Part shown: in pieces, positions 51,355-59,999 of the stretch
Numbering within the stretch: the stretch's first letter is position 1
How the letters are laid out: each line of letters starts with the position of its first letter
Assembly: GCA_036751905.1 (NCBI GenBank)
Contig: DAIOTP010000002.1
Coordinates: forward strand, 8,383 to 72,382
Length of the DNA stretch: 64,000 nt
DNA from: T3Sed10-241 sp036751905
GTDB lineage: Bacteria > Bacteroidota > Bacteroidia > Flavobacteriales_D > Cryomorphaceae
Direction: 5' to 3'
Program-made: the position numbers and the translations under genes
Notes under the pieces: generated by a model
Told to the model about the DNA's origin: nothing
Database searches by the model: none
The model's input: only the letters and a program-made list of their open reading frames with translations

Positions 51355-52584
51355 ATGAAAACCCTATACCCAGTCCATGCTTTTTTTGTGTTAGCGCTTT
51401 GTATGTCCTGCTCTGGTGGTGGCAATGATGTAACAGCGCAAAACCAATTCCATGGCTCCGATGCATTCCATCCCCAAGGAGTGGAGGCTCTATCCCCAAA
51501 GAACGAAAGCCACAATGGACAGGTGCTGCTCCGCGATCCACAGTTGAACAATATGCCTGCGGTGCATCTCCATTTGCCGAAAGGCTATGCGATGCAAGGC
51601 GGAATACAGTGGGAGCAGCAGAACAACCTGTTCGTACCTGTGACACGGGCAGCAATTAAGCATCCCGAAAAGAATGCAAGCCTCACTACACTGCCGGTTC
51701 CCATGAAGCAGTACATACATTCACAGAGCATGATCAATAGCCAGCGCGAAGCTCAGCAATATGGCATCGATGTGGGTGGGCAGTTCAGACAGGATCCTGT
51801 GCTTCCGGCCGAGCAGGCTATGGCTGCGCTGCTGCTCCCAGTGGTACAGAATCTGAGGGGTGGTGTTTACAATACAACCTATGAGGTCATTCCCGATCTG
51901 AATGCCCAACTTTGGCCCGGACAGAACAAGCACAACACGCCCACTACAGGCCTTAAGATGACTGTAAACTACAAGCAAGGAGGTATGGAGATGAAGGAGG
52001 AAATTTATGGTTTGTACTATCAGTTAAGGCAGCAGTCGGCTGATGGCTTCTTCGTGATGTGGGGATTGGACCGCACTTTTGGGATTGCTGCTCCCGTTGC
52101 ACAATTTGGTGCATTGCAGCCTGAGCTACTCGCTATAGCATCCTCATTCAAAAATGATCCCGCTTACGACAAGGCAGTGGAGCTGGAGTTTCAGCGGCAA
52201 ATCCAGAAAAGCAATGAGCGGCATGATGCCCTACAACGTCAAAGTGCAGCCCAGCATCAGGAGCGGATGGCCAACCAGCGTGCCAGTTTTGAAGCATCGC
52301 AACAAGCTTACCGCGAAACCCAGAATGCCTACAGCCAGCAAAACCAGGCATGGGCCCAAAACCAGGAATCCCTCTTCCGCAGCAACCAGAATGTGAATGA
52401 CAACATTGTAGGTTACCAACGCTACACCGACCCCAATACCGGTCATGAAAAATTACTCGATAACCAATACAACCAACAGTGGACTGACAATTGGGGCAAT
52501 ACACACGGAAGCAATGACGTGAACTACAATCCCAATCATTACAATACTGGCAATCAGTATTACCAAATGCAACCGGTGCGCTAA
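51355..52584 (+). CDS. Lipoprotein with Gln/Asn-rich C-terminus, unknown function
   Basis: A 409-residue protein. The N-terminus carries a lipobox (ALCMSC, Cys about 19). Residues 30-290 form a globular part that I cannot assign; residues about 290-405 are very rich in Gln, Asn, Ser and Tyr (for example QQAYRETQNAYSQQNQAWAQ) and look disordered or helical. It is a single gene with a terminator at 52616. No known family recognised. Confidence 0.75.
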   Translation: MKTLYPVHAFFVLALCMSCSGGGNDVTAQNQFHGSDAFHPQGVEALSPKNESHNGQVLLRDPQLNNMPAVHLHLPKGYAMQGGIQWEQQNNLFVPVTRAAIKHPEKNASLTTLPVPMKQYIHSQSMINSQREAQQYGIDVGGQFRQDPVLPAEQAMAALLLPVVQNLRGGVYNTTYEVIPDLNAQLWPGQNKHNTPTTGLKMTVNYKQGGMEMKEEIYGLYYQLRQQSADGFFVMWGLDRTFGIAAPVAQFGALQPELLAIASSFKNDPAYDKAVELEFQRQIQKSNERHDALQRQSAAQHQERMANQRASFEASQQAYRETQNAYSQQNQAWAQNQESLFRSNQNVNDNIVGYQRYTDPNTGHEKLLDNQYNQQWTDNWGNTHGSNDVNYNPNHYNTGNQYYQMQPVR

Positions 52585-52615
52585 ACGCTAACCCATCGTG
52601 TCACTTGGAGAGTGG

Positions 52616-52646
52616 AAAGGCGTGCCCAAAGCGGGCCGCTTTTTTT
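52616..52646 (+). terminator. Terminator of the Gln/Asn-rich lipoprotein gene
   Basis: AAAGGCGTGCCC and GGGCCGCTTT pair with one bulged T around a short loop (AAAGC), followed by a T run. It begins 32 bases after the stop codon. Confidence 0.7.
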
Positions 52647-52662
52647 GTTTTGGCTTTTCGCC

Positions 52663-53463
52663 TTAAAAGTTATACTGCAATCCCACCCTCAGGCTGTAGA
52701 TGAATTTGGTAATTGGCACGATGGGTTGGTCCTCATAGCTGAACTCAAAATTGTTGTTCAAGGCCAGTTTTTTGGTCAATTTGCTGTTGAGGTTGATTGC
52801 GCCACTCAGGCGGTTTCTTAGGGCTGATATGCCTTGATCCCAGGTAGTTTGGTAGTATACCACCGTATTGAAGTCGATGTTTTCGGCTATGTCTTGTCGG
52901 AAGCTAACATAGGATGAAAATTTGAGAAAATCCACTTGGACCAACTGCTCGGTGAAGGGGTGCAGCCAACGTTCATTCTCATAGAATGCACCCATACCCA
53001 GAATAATGTCCGAGCGTTCCTGCTCGACCAGTTTATAGCGCACACCGCCTCCTGCCACAAGCCGTGGGTCTAGTCCGCGGAAGTTGTCATAGCTGGCCTG
53101 GCTGAACACTTCGTAATTGAACCGTCGGTCGCGCAGCAAGTTGACACGGAAATGCAAGAAGCCGAAATTGAGGAAGGTATTATCGTTGATCTTTAGATAA
53201 TCGGTTTGGCCTACGAGAATGTACCCATGGTGCTCGGTGCGGTACAGCGCGTTTACGGCGGAATTCACACCGAAAAGGTTTACAGGCGCATCTTCTGCGG
53301 CGCTTCGGTTGTTGAGGTTGAGCCCAAACCGCACATTGGCAATGAAGGCTTTGGCAGTGTCGTCTTTGAGTCGGTGGCGTTCGATGTTCAGTATTTGGCC
53401 CTGCGCGGTGAAGGATAAACACCCAAGGGTGAAAAGCAAGCCCAATACAATCTTAGTTTTCAT
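52663..53463 (-). CDS. DUF481-like outer-membrane beta-barrel protein
   Basis: A 266-residue protein with signal peptide (1-22, ending TAQGQ) and alternating amphipathic strands typical of a small barrel, ending in the aromatic residue F (VGLQYNF), as outer-membrane proteins do. The DUF481 pattern is suggested by strands such as RFNYEVFSQASYDNFRGLD and GGGVRYKLVEQ. The ATG at 53463 begins at the signal peptide; a longer frame crosses the terminator and the next gene and is rejected. Function unknown. Confidence 0.8.
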   Translation of the reverse strand: MKTKIVLGLLFTLGCLSFTAQGQILNIERHRLKDDTAKAFIANVRFGLNLNNRSAAEDAPVNLFGVNSAVNALYRTEHHGYILVGQTDYLKINDNTFLNFGFLHFRVNLLRDRRFNYEVFSQASYDNFRGLDPRLVAGGGVRYKLVEQERSDIILGMGAFYENERWLHPFTEQLVQVDFLKFSSYVSFRQDIAENIDFNTVVYYQTTWDQGISALRNRLSGAINLNSKLTKKLALNNNFEFSYEDQPIVPITKFIYSLRVGLQYNF

Positions 53464-53477
53464 AGGGACAAATAAAA

Positions 53478-53507
53478 CCAAAAAAAAGGGCCGCTTTTGC
53501 GGCCCTT
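53478..53507 (-). terminator. Terminator of the glycine/serine-rich lipoprotein gene
   Basis: On the minus strand AAGGGCCGC and GCGGCCCTT pair around AAAA, followed by a T run (TTTTTTTT). It is 30 bases after the stop codon of the gene starting at 54436. Confidence 0.9.
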
Positions 53508-53536
53508 CGTTCAAAATTAAAGACAATGAAACGCTG

Positions 53537-54436
53537 TCAATTTCCGCATTCCAGGAAGCCTGATCCAGGTACCTGAATGTAGCTGGTATCATCAAAGTCG
53601 AAATCAAAAATATTGCCAACGATTCCATAGTATGTTCCATCGAATTCGACAGAACTGCCACTGAAATTGAGCGATCCACTTTTAGAAAAGAAAATGCCCG
53701 CTTGGTTTCCTTGAAATGACACAAAGTAAGCCAATCCCTTGTTGTTGATATTGCCTGAATTCGATTCAAAATCGAAGAAGTCAATCACTGGAAATGAGCC
53801 ACTGGGTTGGCCGCTGAAGGCGTAGTAAGCCACAATCCCTTCGAAAAAATCAAAAGGATCCGTGTCGTCATCAAAATTGCCGCTTGCCAAGGCTTCAAAA
53901 TTACCGGCTATACCTACAGCGCCTGAAAAGCCGCCGCCAGATGGGCCAAAATCGAAGAAGTTCAGATCAGAATTGGGGTCACCTGAGGCAAAGCACAGTA
54001 CGTAATTCACGTCGAGCGAAATACTTCCTGCACTAACCAATCCACCACCGCTGCCACCACCTGAACTGGTGGGTGTTGTCAATATGGTGAAGTTTCCATC
54101 AGGCGCAGGGATGAATTGCACTGTACCCGATGGCGAACTAAATGACGCACCACCTGAAGGAGCGGTAAAACTGAAACTCTTGGGGTTGTTCAAATCAAGT
54201 GATATGTACCTGTCCATGGTGGAGTTATACACCATTACTGTAGGCAACATACCCACAAGGGCATCTATTCGGCGCTGAGTTTGCTTGTCCTTGATAGGAC
54301 GCTCCGTCTTGCTCATTCTTTCCATCAGTGCTGCATCCGTTTCGCCGGTAGGGTCCTCTTTGCTGCACGATGTGATAAAAAGTACGGCAACTGCGAGAGC
54401 TGCCAGTACCTTGTATATTCTTGTCGGTTTTTTCAT
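53537..54436 (-). CDS. Lipoprotein of unknown function, Gly/Ser/Phe-rich
   Basis: A 299-residue protein. Lipobox FITSC (Cys about 24) follows a signal helix. The early part has a helical segment (about 30-65); the rest is rich in Gly, Ser, Phe and Asp (SSGGGSGGGLVSAG, FDDDTDPFDFFEG, FDFDFDDTSY) and probably forms beta strands. Not recognised. It follows the outer-membrane barrel gene on the same strand after 35 bases, so they are probably co-transcribed. Confidence 0.75.
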   Translation of the reverse strand: MKKPTRIYKVLAALAVAVLFITSCSKEDPTGETDAALMERMSKTERPIKDKQTQRRIDALVGMLPTVMVYNSTMDRYISLDLNNPKSFSFTAPSGGASFSSPSGTVQFIPAPDGNFTILTTPTSSGGGSGGGLVSAGSISLDVNYVLCFASGDPNSDLNFFDFGPSGGGFSGAVGIAGNFEALASGNFDDDTDPFDFFEGIVAYYAFSGQPSGSFPVIDFFDFESNSGNINNKGLAYFVSFQGNQAGIFFSKSGSLNFSGSSVEFDGTYYGIVGNIFDFDFDDTSYIQVPGSGFLECGN

Positions 54437-54471
54437 GTTTTCTATCTATTTGCTACCCGAAGGTAGAAAGA

Positions 54472-55158
54472 TTAAAACAGGATACCAAGACGAAGGCGTG
54501 AAACTACATTCGGGCCAAGGCTGATGCTTGAGCCATTTCCTGTACTGGTGAAAGTATCACCGTCTTCAGGTATGAATTTTTCAGCCAGGTTGAATCTTGC
54601 AGCCACACCGAATCCTATTTCGGCCCCCAAATAAATGTTGTGTGCAAAGTAGTAATCAAATCCACCTACACCATTGAGGCCAATGAGGAAATTGCCGCTT
54701 GTTGATCGGCCAAAGCGCTCAAACTCTGTACCGGCTTCATTGCGGGTGTCAAAGACATCGGCCGTTCTGCCAAATCCAATATCGGCTACTGCACCATAAT
54801 AAGGTGACAGCCTGTCGGTACCGGGCAAGTGCCATTCCAATCCTGGAGATACCTGGATGTTGAAGGTGTTTGTGGTCATTGTGCCGTTGGTCAATTCATT
54901 TCCGTCAATAATTGGAGGCAGTTCACCATCAATGGTGGTATTGCTGGAGAACCCAAGGAATACATCAGCCCTCCATGCAGTGGTAGCCGAGGTAAACTTT
55001 CGGTAACGTATACCGCCAATAGAAATTGGGCTTCCGCCAAATGGAGCGAATTGTACTTCTATGTTGTTCTCACCACCGCTTTGCTTGTAAACGTCTTGTG
55101 ATTGTGCGGTTGTGCCAATCATGCATGCAGCTGCTGCAAGGAGCATTACTTTTTTCAT
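54472..55158 (-). CDS. Outer-membrane beta-barrel protein
   Basis: A 228-residue protein with a signal peptide (1-20, ending TTAQSQ) and regularly spaced amphipathic strands (IEVQFAPFGG, IGGIRYRKF, WRADVFLGF, LGAEIGFGVAARFNLAEKF) ending in F (LRLGILF). This is the usual 8-10-strand barrel of Bacteroidota. The ATG at 55158 starts the signal peptide; the longer open frame has a non-signal leader. First of a probable pair with the downstream lipoprotein. Confidence 0.82.
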   Translation of the reverse strand: MKKVMLLAAAACMIGTTAQSQDVYKQSGGENNIEVQFAPFGGSPISIGGIRYRKFTSATTAWRADVFLGFSSNTTIDGELPPIIDGNELTNGTMTTNTFNIQVSPGLEWHLPGTDRLSPYYGAVADIGFGRTADVFDTRNEAGTEFERFGRSTSGNFLIGLNGVGGFDYYFAHNIYLGAEIGFGVAARFNLAEKFIPEDGDTFTSTGNGSSISLGPNVVSRLRLGILF

Positions 55159-55616
55159 GTTTTTAAGTTTTAATTCTTGTAAGGTTGAAGCTTTATTAAA
55201 AGTTTGGTAAAAGTCCTCATTCGTCGATGGTTTCCCAAGTATTTGTGGCTTATATATGAACAACCGTCTGTGAGTAAGTGGCGACAGTCACGTCATACCC
55301 GGTAATGTGAATTTATTGAAGCATAACGAGGTAAAAAAAGAAAAATGGTCATTTTAAAGGACCTTTTTTGTGTAAATGCACTTGCATGTGAAGATCGCTT
55401 TAGGCAATCTTCGAAATGAGGACGCCATATAAGAGCCACAGCGTACGAACTTCCGTGCATATTGGTTCCCTATAATGTTCTGTAGCTACATACCCATTGA
55501 CCCGATATCCTAGGTAAAAGTGCTGAATAAAGGAGGAGTAGTCATTTTTGACAAACTTAAATTTTCACCAATTTTTTTTACATTTTTGCGCCACATCATT
55601 CAGAAGCAAAGACAAT
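55159..55616. other. 458-base intergenic region between divergent genes
   Basis: No gene supported. It holds a bidirectional T-rich hairpin (55342-55369) and, near the right end, TACATTTTTG (about 55579-55588), a loose -7-like element for pulA. Otherwise nothing recognised. Confidence 0.6.
55342..55369. terminator. Orphan hairpin with T-runs on both sides
   Basis: GGTC (55347-55350) pairs with GACC (55359-55362) within flanking A/T arms, loop ATTTTAAAG, followed by six T on the plus strand and a T-rich run on the minus strand. No gene ends into it from either side, so it may close a short unknown transcript. Confidence 0.35.
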
Positions 55617-57626
55617 ATGCCACGACAGTTTCAATTGCCCCGCACTTTTTTGTTTATGGTACTTTACGCTATCATTGCAGCCAACATGTGGCACTGCAGT
55701 GCCCCGGAAACTGACTCTATGGAGCAATATCCTGTATATAAAGGGAATGATTTAGGTCTGATTTTTCAAGGCAGTAGAGCCACACTCAAAGTATGGGCGC
55801 CCACTGCTGAAGAGCTCAAGCTCCGTCTGTATGAGCTCGATCTCGGAGGCAGCGCTGCACATACCATCGCCATGAAGCGCAGCGAACAAGGCGTATGGGC
55901 CCATACTTTTGCCCCTGAGCACCAGGGCATGTACTATACGCTTTCCGCAAAAATTGACGGCGCATGGCGTCCCGAAGTGCCCGATCCTTATGCCAAAGCC
56001 GTTGGCGCCAATGGGCTGCGTGGGCATATCGTGAACCCTGCGGAGGCCAATCCCGATGGATGGGAGGAAGACAAGGCGCCGCCATTAGCAGGTTTTGAGG
56101 ACATCATCATCTACGAACTTCATGTCCGCGATTTTTCCATACACCCCGAGTCGGGCATGGAGCACAAGGGCAAGTACCTCGCATTTGCCGAAAAGGGAAC
56201 AACCACCCCCGAGGGAATTGTGACCGGTATCGACCACCTCGTGGAGATGGGCGTGACGCATATTCACCTTTTGCCGGTGTTTGACTACCTCTCGGTAGAC
56301 GAGTCGCGCCTCGATGAACCCCAATTCAACTGGGGTTATGACCCACAAAACTACAACGTGCCAGAGGGCAGCTACAGCACCGACCCCAGTGATGGGCGCG
56401 TGCGCATACGCGAATTTAAAACCATGGTCAAAGCCCTGCATGATGCGGGATTGCGTGTGATCATGGACGTGGTGTACAACCATACGGGCAGGGTGGATGG
56501 ACTCAGCTTCGATGCCCTCGTGCCCGGCTATTATTACCGCTATTGGGAGGATGGCAGCCTGGGCAATGCCAGCGGCTGTGGCAATGAAACGGCCTCTGAG
56601 CAACCCATGATGCGCAAGTTCATGGTCGAATCACTCAAATACTGGATGGAGGAGTACCATATCGATGGTTTCCGCTTCGACCTGATGGCGGTGCACGACA
56701 TCACCACCATGAACGAGATCAAAAAAACCCTCCATGCCATACGCCCCGATGTATACATTTATGGTGAAGGCTGGACCGCCGACAATTCACCCCTTCCGGA
56801 AAATATGCGCGCGCTCAAAGCCCACACCTACCGCATGCCAGACATCGCTGCCTTCAGCGACGATATACGCGATGGCATCAAAGGCAGCTGGAGCCACCAC
56901 ACTTCACGCGGTTTTGTGGGCAATGTGGGCTTGCTGCGCGAGAGCGTAAAGTTCGGAATAGTAGGCGCCACTGAGCACGAATGGATTGACTATGACAGGG
57001 TGAACAATTCCAAAGCCCCTTGGGCATTGGAGCCTACGCAGTGCATCGCCTATGTGTCATGCCATGACAACCACACCCTCTTCGACAAGCTCAGCATTTC
57101 ACACCCCGATGCTCCCATCGAAGAGATTATCCAAATGCATATTCTGGCCAACGGCATTGTGCTCACATCCCAAGCTGTGCCATTTCTGCATGCAGGGGTG
57201 GAATTTATGCGCAGCAAAGACGGGGAGGAGAACAGCTACAAATCTTCTGACGGAATCAACCGCATGGAATGGGAACGCAAATTGCGCTATGCTGAGGTGG
57301 TTCAAGCTTACAAGGACCTTATCGCACTCCGCAAAGCCCACACGGCTTTCAGGATAGGAAATGCCGATGAGGTCAGGGCCCGGCTTAAGTTTTTGCCTAC
57401 AGATACCACTGTAATCGCGTATACCATCGATGCGCCCGACAATGACCCATGGAAACGCGTATTTGTGGGCTTCAATGGTGGTCATGACAACAAGCCTGTA
57501 GCCCTTCCCGGCGGGCAGTGGAGTGTAGCATGGTATGGAAGCAAAACGGCAGTGGCCATGAAACCAATTGAAAATGAGGTTTTCGTGCCTCAAAAAGGAA
57601 TGGTAATAGCGTATCAGGAAAGGTAG
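55617..57626 (+). CDS. pulA: Type I pullulanase
   Basis: A 669-residue GH13 enzyme. An N-terminal hydrophobic segment ends in C (AANMWHC), which suggests a lipoprotein. A CBM48-like domain (about 40-130, LKVWAPTAEELKLRLYE) precedes the catalytic barrel. The three acids are D355 (GFRFDLMA), E384 (YGEGWT) and D484 (VSCHDNH), and YNWGYDPQNYN-type sequence (NWGYDPQNYNVPEGSY) is the type I pullulanase signature. It cleaves alpha-1,6 bonds in pullulan, starch or glycogen. ATG at 55617 chosen at the hydrophobic leader. Confidence 0.95.
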   Translation: MPRQFQLPRTFLFMVLYAIIAANMWHCSAPETDSMEQYPVYKGNDLGLIFQGSRATLKVWAPTAEELKLRLYELDLGGSAAHTIAMKRSEQGVWAHTFAPEHQGMYYTLSAKIDGAWRPEVPDPYAKAVGANGLRGHIVNPAEANPDGWEEDKAPPLAGFEDIIIYELHVRDFSIHPESGMEHKGKYLAFAEKGTTTPEGIVTGIDHLVEMGVTHIHLLPVFDYLSVDESRLDEPQFNWGYDPQNYNVPEGSYSTDPSDGRVRIREFKTMVKALHDAGLRVIMDVVYNHTGRVDGLSFDALVPGYYYRYWEDGSLGNASGCGNETASEQPMMRKFMVESLKYWMEEYHIDGFRFDLMAVHDITTMNEIKKTLHAIRPDVYIYGEGWTADNSPLPENMRALKAHTYRMPDIAAFSDDIRDGIKGSWSHHTSRGFVGNVGLLRESVKFGIVGATEHEWIDYDRVNNSKAPWALEPTQCIAYVSCHDNHTLFDKLSISHPDAPIEEIIQMHILANGIVLTSQAVPFLHAGVEFMRSKDGEENSYKSSDGINRMEWERKLRYAEVVQAYKDLIALRKAHTAFRIGNADEVRARLKFLPTDTTVIAYTIDAPDNDPWKRVFVGFNGGHDNKPVALPGGQWSVAWYGSKTAVAMKPIENEVFVPQKGMVIAYQER

Positions 57627-57664
57627 ATTCTTCCATACAATGGCCCTTACGATGCCTTACTGCG

Positions 57665-58948
57665 TTACTTCGAAGGTATAAGCTTGCTGCGCAGCATTCG
57701 CGTGGCAAATGTGAAGCCTGTTTTCACTCCAAGCGTTTCGCCCTGGTTGTTGACTTGTGAAATTAAGAAGTAGCGTTTGAACCTTTCGAATTTGCCGAAA
57801 GGCGGCACTTCAAAACGCCCGTTGATGCGCGTTGTGCTTCCGCCCCATTCGTGCTTAAAGCAGTAATGCAGCGCCTCACTGCCTATGGCGATGTCACATC
57901 TTTCCCTACTTGCGTTGAAAGCTTCTAATCCATTTAGGCTCAGTATGAAGGCATGGTCCAGATCATTGACCCATATGGCGGTAGGCTGGAGCCAAAACCG
58001 AATCAAAAAGGAATTTTTCTTTAGGATCCTCTTTGTGAAGGCAATGGCTTCATTGCGAAGTTCTTCGGCTGTGCAAGATGTAGCCTTGAAAGTCAATGAT
58101 TCTGAAATGTGCGCCTTGTAACTGTTTTGCCATTTTGCAATGGCTTGCCCGTTGTTCCATGGTTCGCCTACCGACCATCTATCACCATTGAACATCACTA
58201 CCGGCTGGGCAGTGCTTGCCGCTATTTCGTGGCATATTTTGTCAATCGTATTGATGGCGTCGTTTCTAAAAAAGTTTTCTTCATGGCTAAACCATACAAA
58301 ACTGGCAAATGGGATGACGTATTTGGGTTGTAAAATCCTGATTTGTCGGTGTATTTCATCGATTTTTGCTTTGGCAAAATTGGCGCGTAGGGCAGTGTCA
58401 GCCTTGTTGCCGATGGCATTGGCGTACGAGAATTGTGTAAATAGCACATCGGGTGATGCTCCAATGGCCTTTGCGATGGCTTTCACTTCGGCATCTGTTT
58501 CAAGGTTGCAATCGTTCACATTGAGTACAGTAAGCCCCCCAGCCTTGAGGCATAGCCAACTGTCACCATCCGTGTGTGGACGGTTGAGCAGTTGCATGCC
58601 GGGAGCGGCTTCTTGCCAGCCCATACTGAGTTCAATAATGTGCCGGAATCCAATGTGACGGCAGTAATCTACTACTTTTCGGTCTTTGGTGCGTTGAAAC
58701 AGCACCGTGATGCGCTCCCTGTGGATGGGTGGTATTTTCTTGAGCACCGTGGGTGCAAAGTGATCGGGATGTTCATGAGAAAACCAGATGTGTGTAACTT
58801 CCGTAAAGCGTTCATAGGCGAACTTGCTCGGTTCGATAAGTGCCCAGCCGTTGTGAAATGCAGAACCTTCGAGCCATGGATCTACCAAAAGACGAACGTT
58901 TTCAGTTTCCAAAAGGTAACACGCGTGGTTGATAAATTCAATGCGCAT
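57665..58948 (-). CDS. Metallo-beta-lactamase-fold protein, CMP-sialate-hydroxylase-like
   Basis: A 427-residue protein. The metal site is seen in FSHEHPDH (H58, H60, D62, H63). The start NHACYLLETENVRLLVDPWLEGSAFHNGWALI-like region (residues 7-37) resembles the MBL domain of vertebrate CMAH, but there is no Rieske iron-sulfur domain, so it cannot be a CMAH monooxygenase. Bacterial relatives often lie in surface-glycan loci. Substrate unknown. It stands alone on the minus strand. Confidence 0.72.
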   Translation of the reverse strand: MRIEFINHACYLLETENVRLLVDPWLEGSAFHNGWALIEPSKFAYERFTEVTHIWFSHEHPDHFAPTVLKKIPPIHRERITVLFQRTKDRKVVDYCRHIGFRHIIELSMGWQEAAPGMQLLNRPHTDGDSWLCLKAGGLTVLNVNDCNLETDAEVKAIAKAIGASPDVLFTQFSYANAIGNKADTALRANFAKAKIDEIHRQIRILQPKYVIPFASFVWFSHEENFFRNDAINTIDKICHEIAASTAQPVVMFNGDRWSVGEPWNNGQAIAKWQNSYKAHISESLTFKATSCTAEELRNEAIAFTKRILKKNSFLIRFWLQPTAIWVNDLDHAFILSLNGLEAFNASRERCDIAIGSEALHYCFKHEWGGSTTRINGRFEVPPFGKFERFKRYFLISQVNNQGETLGVKTGFTFATRMLRSKLIPSK

Positions 58949-59096
58949 GGCTAACTCATTTTTCTCGCTAATTAATTTGTGCGCAAGATACAGCCGTGAA
59001 GCTCTTTTTGGTGCACCTTAAATTTCGCCGTGATAACTTTCGTGCTTCCGGCTGCACAGGGGGTACTTCTGAAGCCTCACAGCATTGGATTAATTG

Positions 59097-59732
59097 TTAT
59101 TTCAAAAGCAGAAACCATATGGTGCTCACCAGCACTACGGGTAAGGCTATCCTTATGAGGGCATTGATCCAATGAATGGAATACACCGCTGCCGTACCCA
59201 TCACAAAAATTACCGCCGACCATATAAACAGGAACAAGAGCAACACTTCAACCCCCAAGAGCCATGGCAGTTTATAGGCAGGTTTGAGAAAGTCGACGTT
59301 TACGTGTGTGGCGTTTTCCAGCATAATCAATTTAGGTAGATACACCGGCAGGCTGGTAATTACGGGCATCATGGACAAGGCAAAAACCCTTTGAAGCTGA
59401 GTCCTTTTGTCCGCGCTGTTGCCCCTTTTGTCGAACCAGTGTATGACGTGCAGATACAGCTGGTATACCAGCCACATCGCTACTGCAAGCAACATGAGCC
59501 AAAGCCACGCCAGCGCTCCCTGGGCCTGAAAATTTAGCCATTGTGCTTCCACTCCGCGCTTGAGTGCAACTGTTGTAGCACCCAAAGCCAAGACGAATGT
59601 CGATTGGCGCCATTGATTCAGACGCAGTACATACTGAATGCAGGCGCTCGGTGCCCACCAGTGGTACAACCACAATTTTCCGGGACTTATGTCTGGACCA
59701 GGATTTTCAACTATGTCCAATAGTTCGCTCAT
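59097..59732 (-). CDS. Multi-pass membrane protein, YIP1/DUF3667-like topology
   Basis: A 211-residue protein with about five membrane helices (starting near residues 38, 70, 115, 155 and 185). The N-terminus LWLYHWWAPSACIQYVLR and the five-helix layout resemble Yip1-domain proteins of Bacteroidota, but I see no decisive motif. The ATG at 59732 is used; the frame is open 54 bases more. Function unknown. Confidence 0.65.
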   Translation of the reverse strand: MSELLDIVENPGPDISPGKLWLYHWWAPSACIQYVLRLNQWRQSTFVLALGATTVALKRGVEAQWLNFQAQGALAWLWLMLLAVAMWLVYQLYLHVIHWFDKRGNSADKRTQLQRVFALSMMPVITSLPVYLPKLIMLENATHVNVDFLKPAYKLPWLLGVEVLLLFLFIWSAVIFVMGTAAVYSIHWINALIRIALPVVLVSTIWFLLLK

Positions 59733-59999
59733 GGCAATTTTTTTTTTCGCTGACGAAGTTATGCCATGTACACCATACTCGTGCATGTATGCACAGTGAT
59801 GTATGGCCTCGGGTGTTGGTCCTTTGGCAGGCTTTTGTGATCAGTAGCCTGCGTACCCATCCATCGATTTGAAACTTTTTGAACATTTAAAATTGTTTAA
59901 AACCTGCTAAATTATTGTTGTTAAATGCTTTGAGGCTTTGATTAAATTTTTCATCTCCCTTCGTTTTTGAACTAACTTTATGCGCTTAGTGGTGAAAAT

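Noticed and set aside
53464..53784. 107-residue extension of the DUF481-like protein
   Set aside because: It would cross a terminator and overlap the neighbouring lipoprotein gene; the signal peptide begins at 53463.
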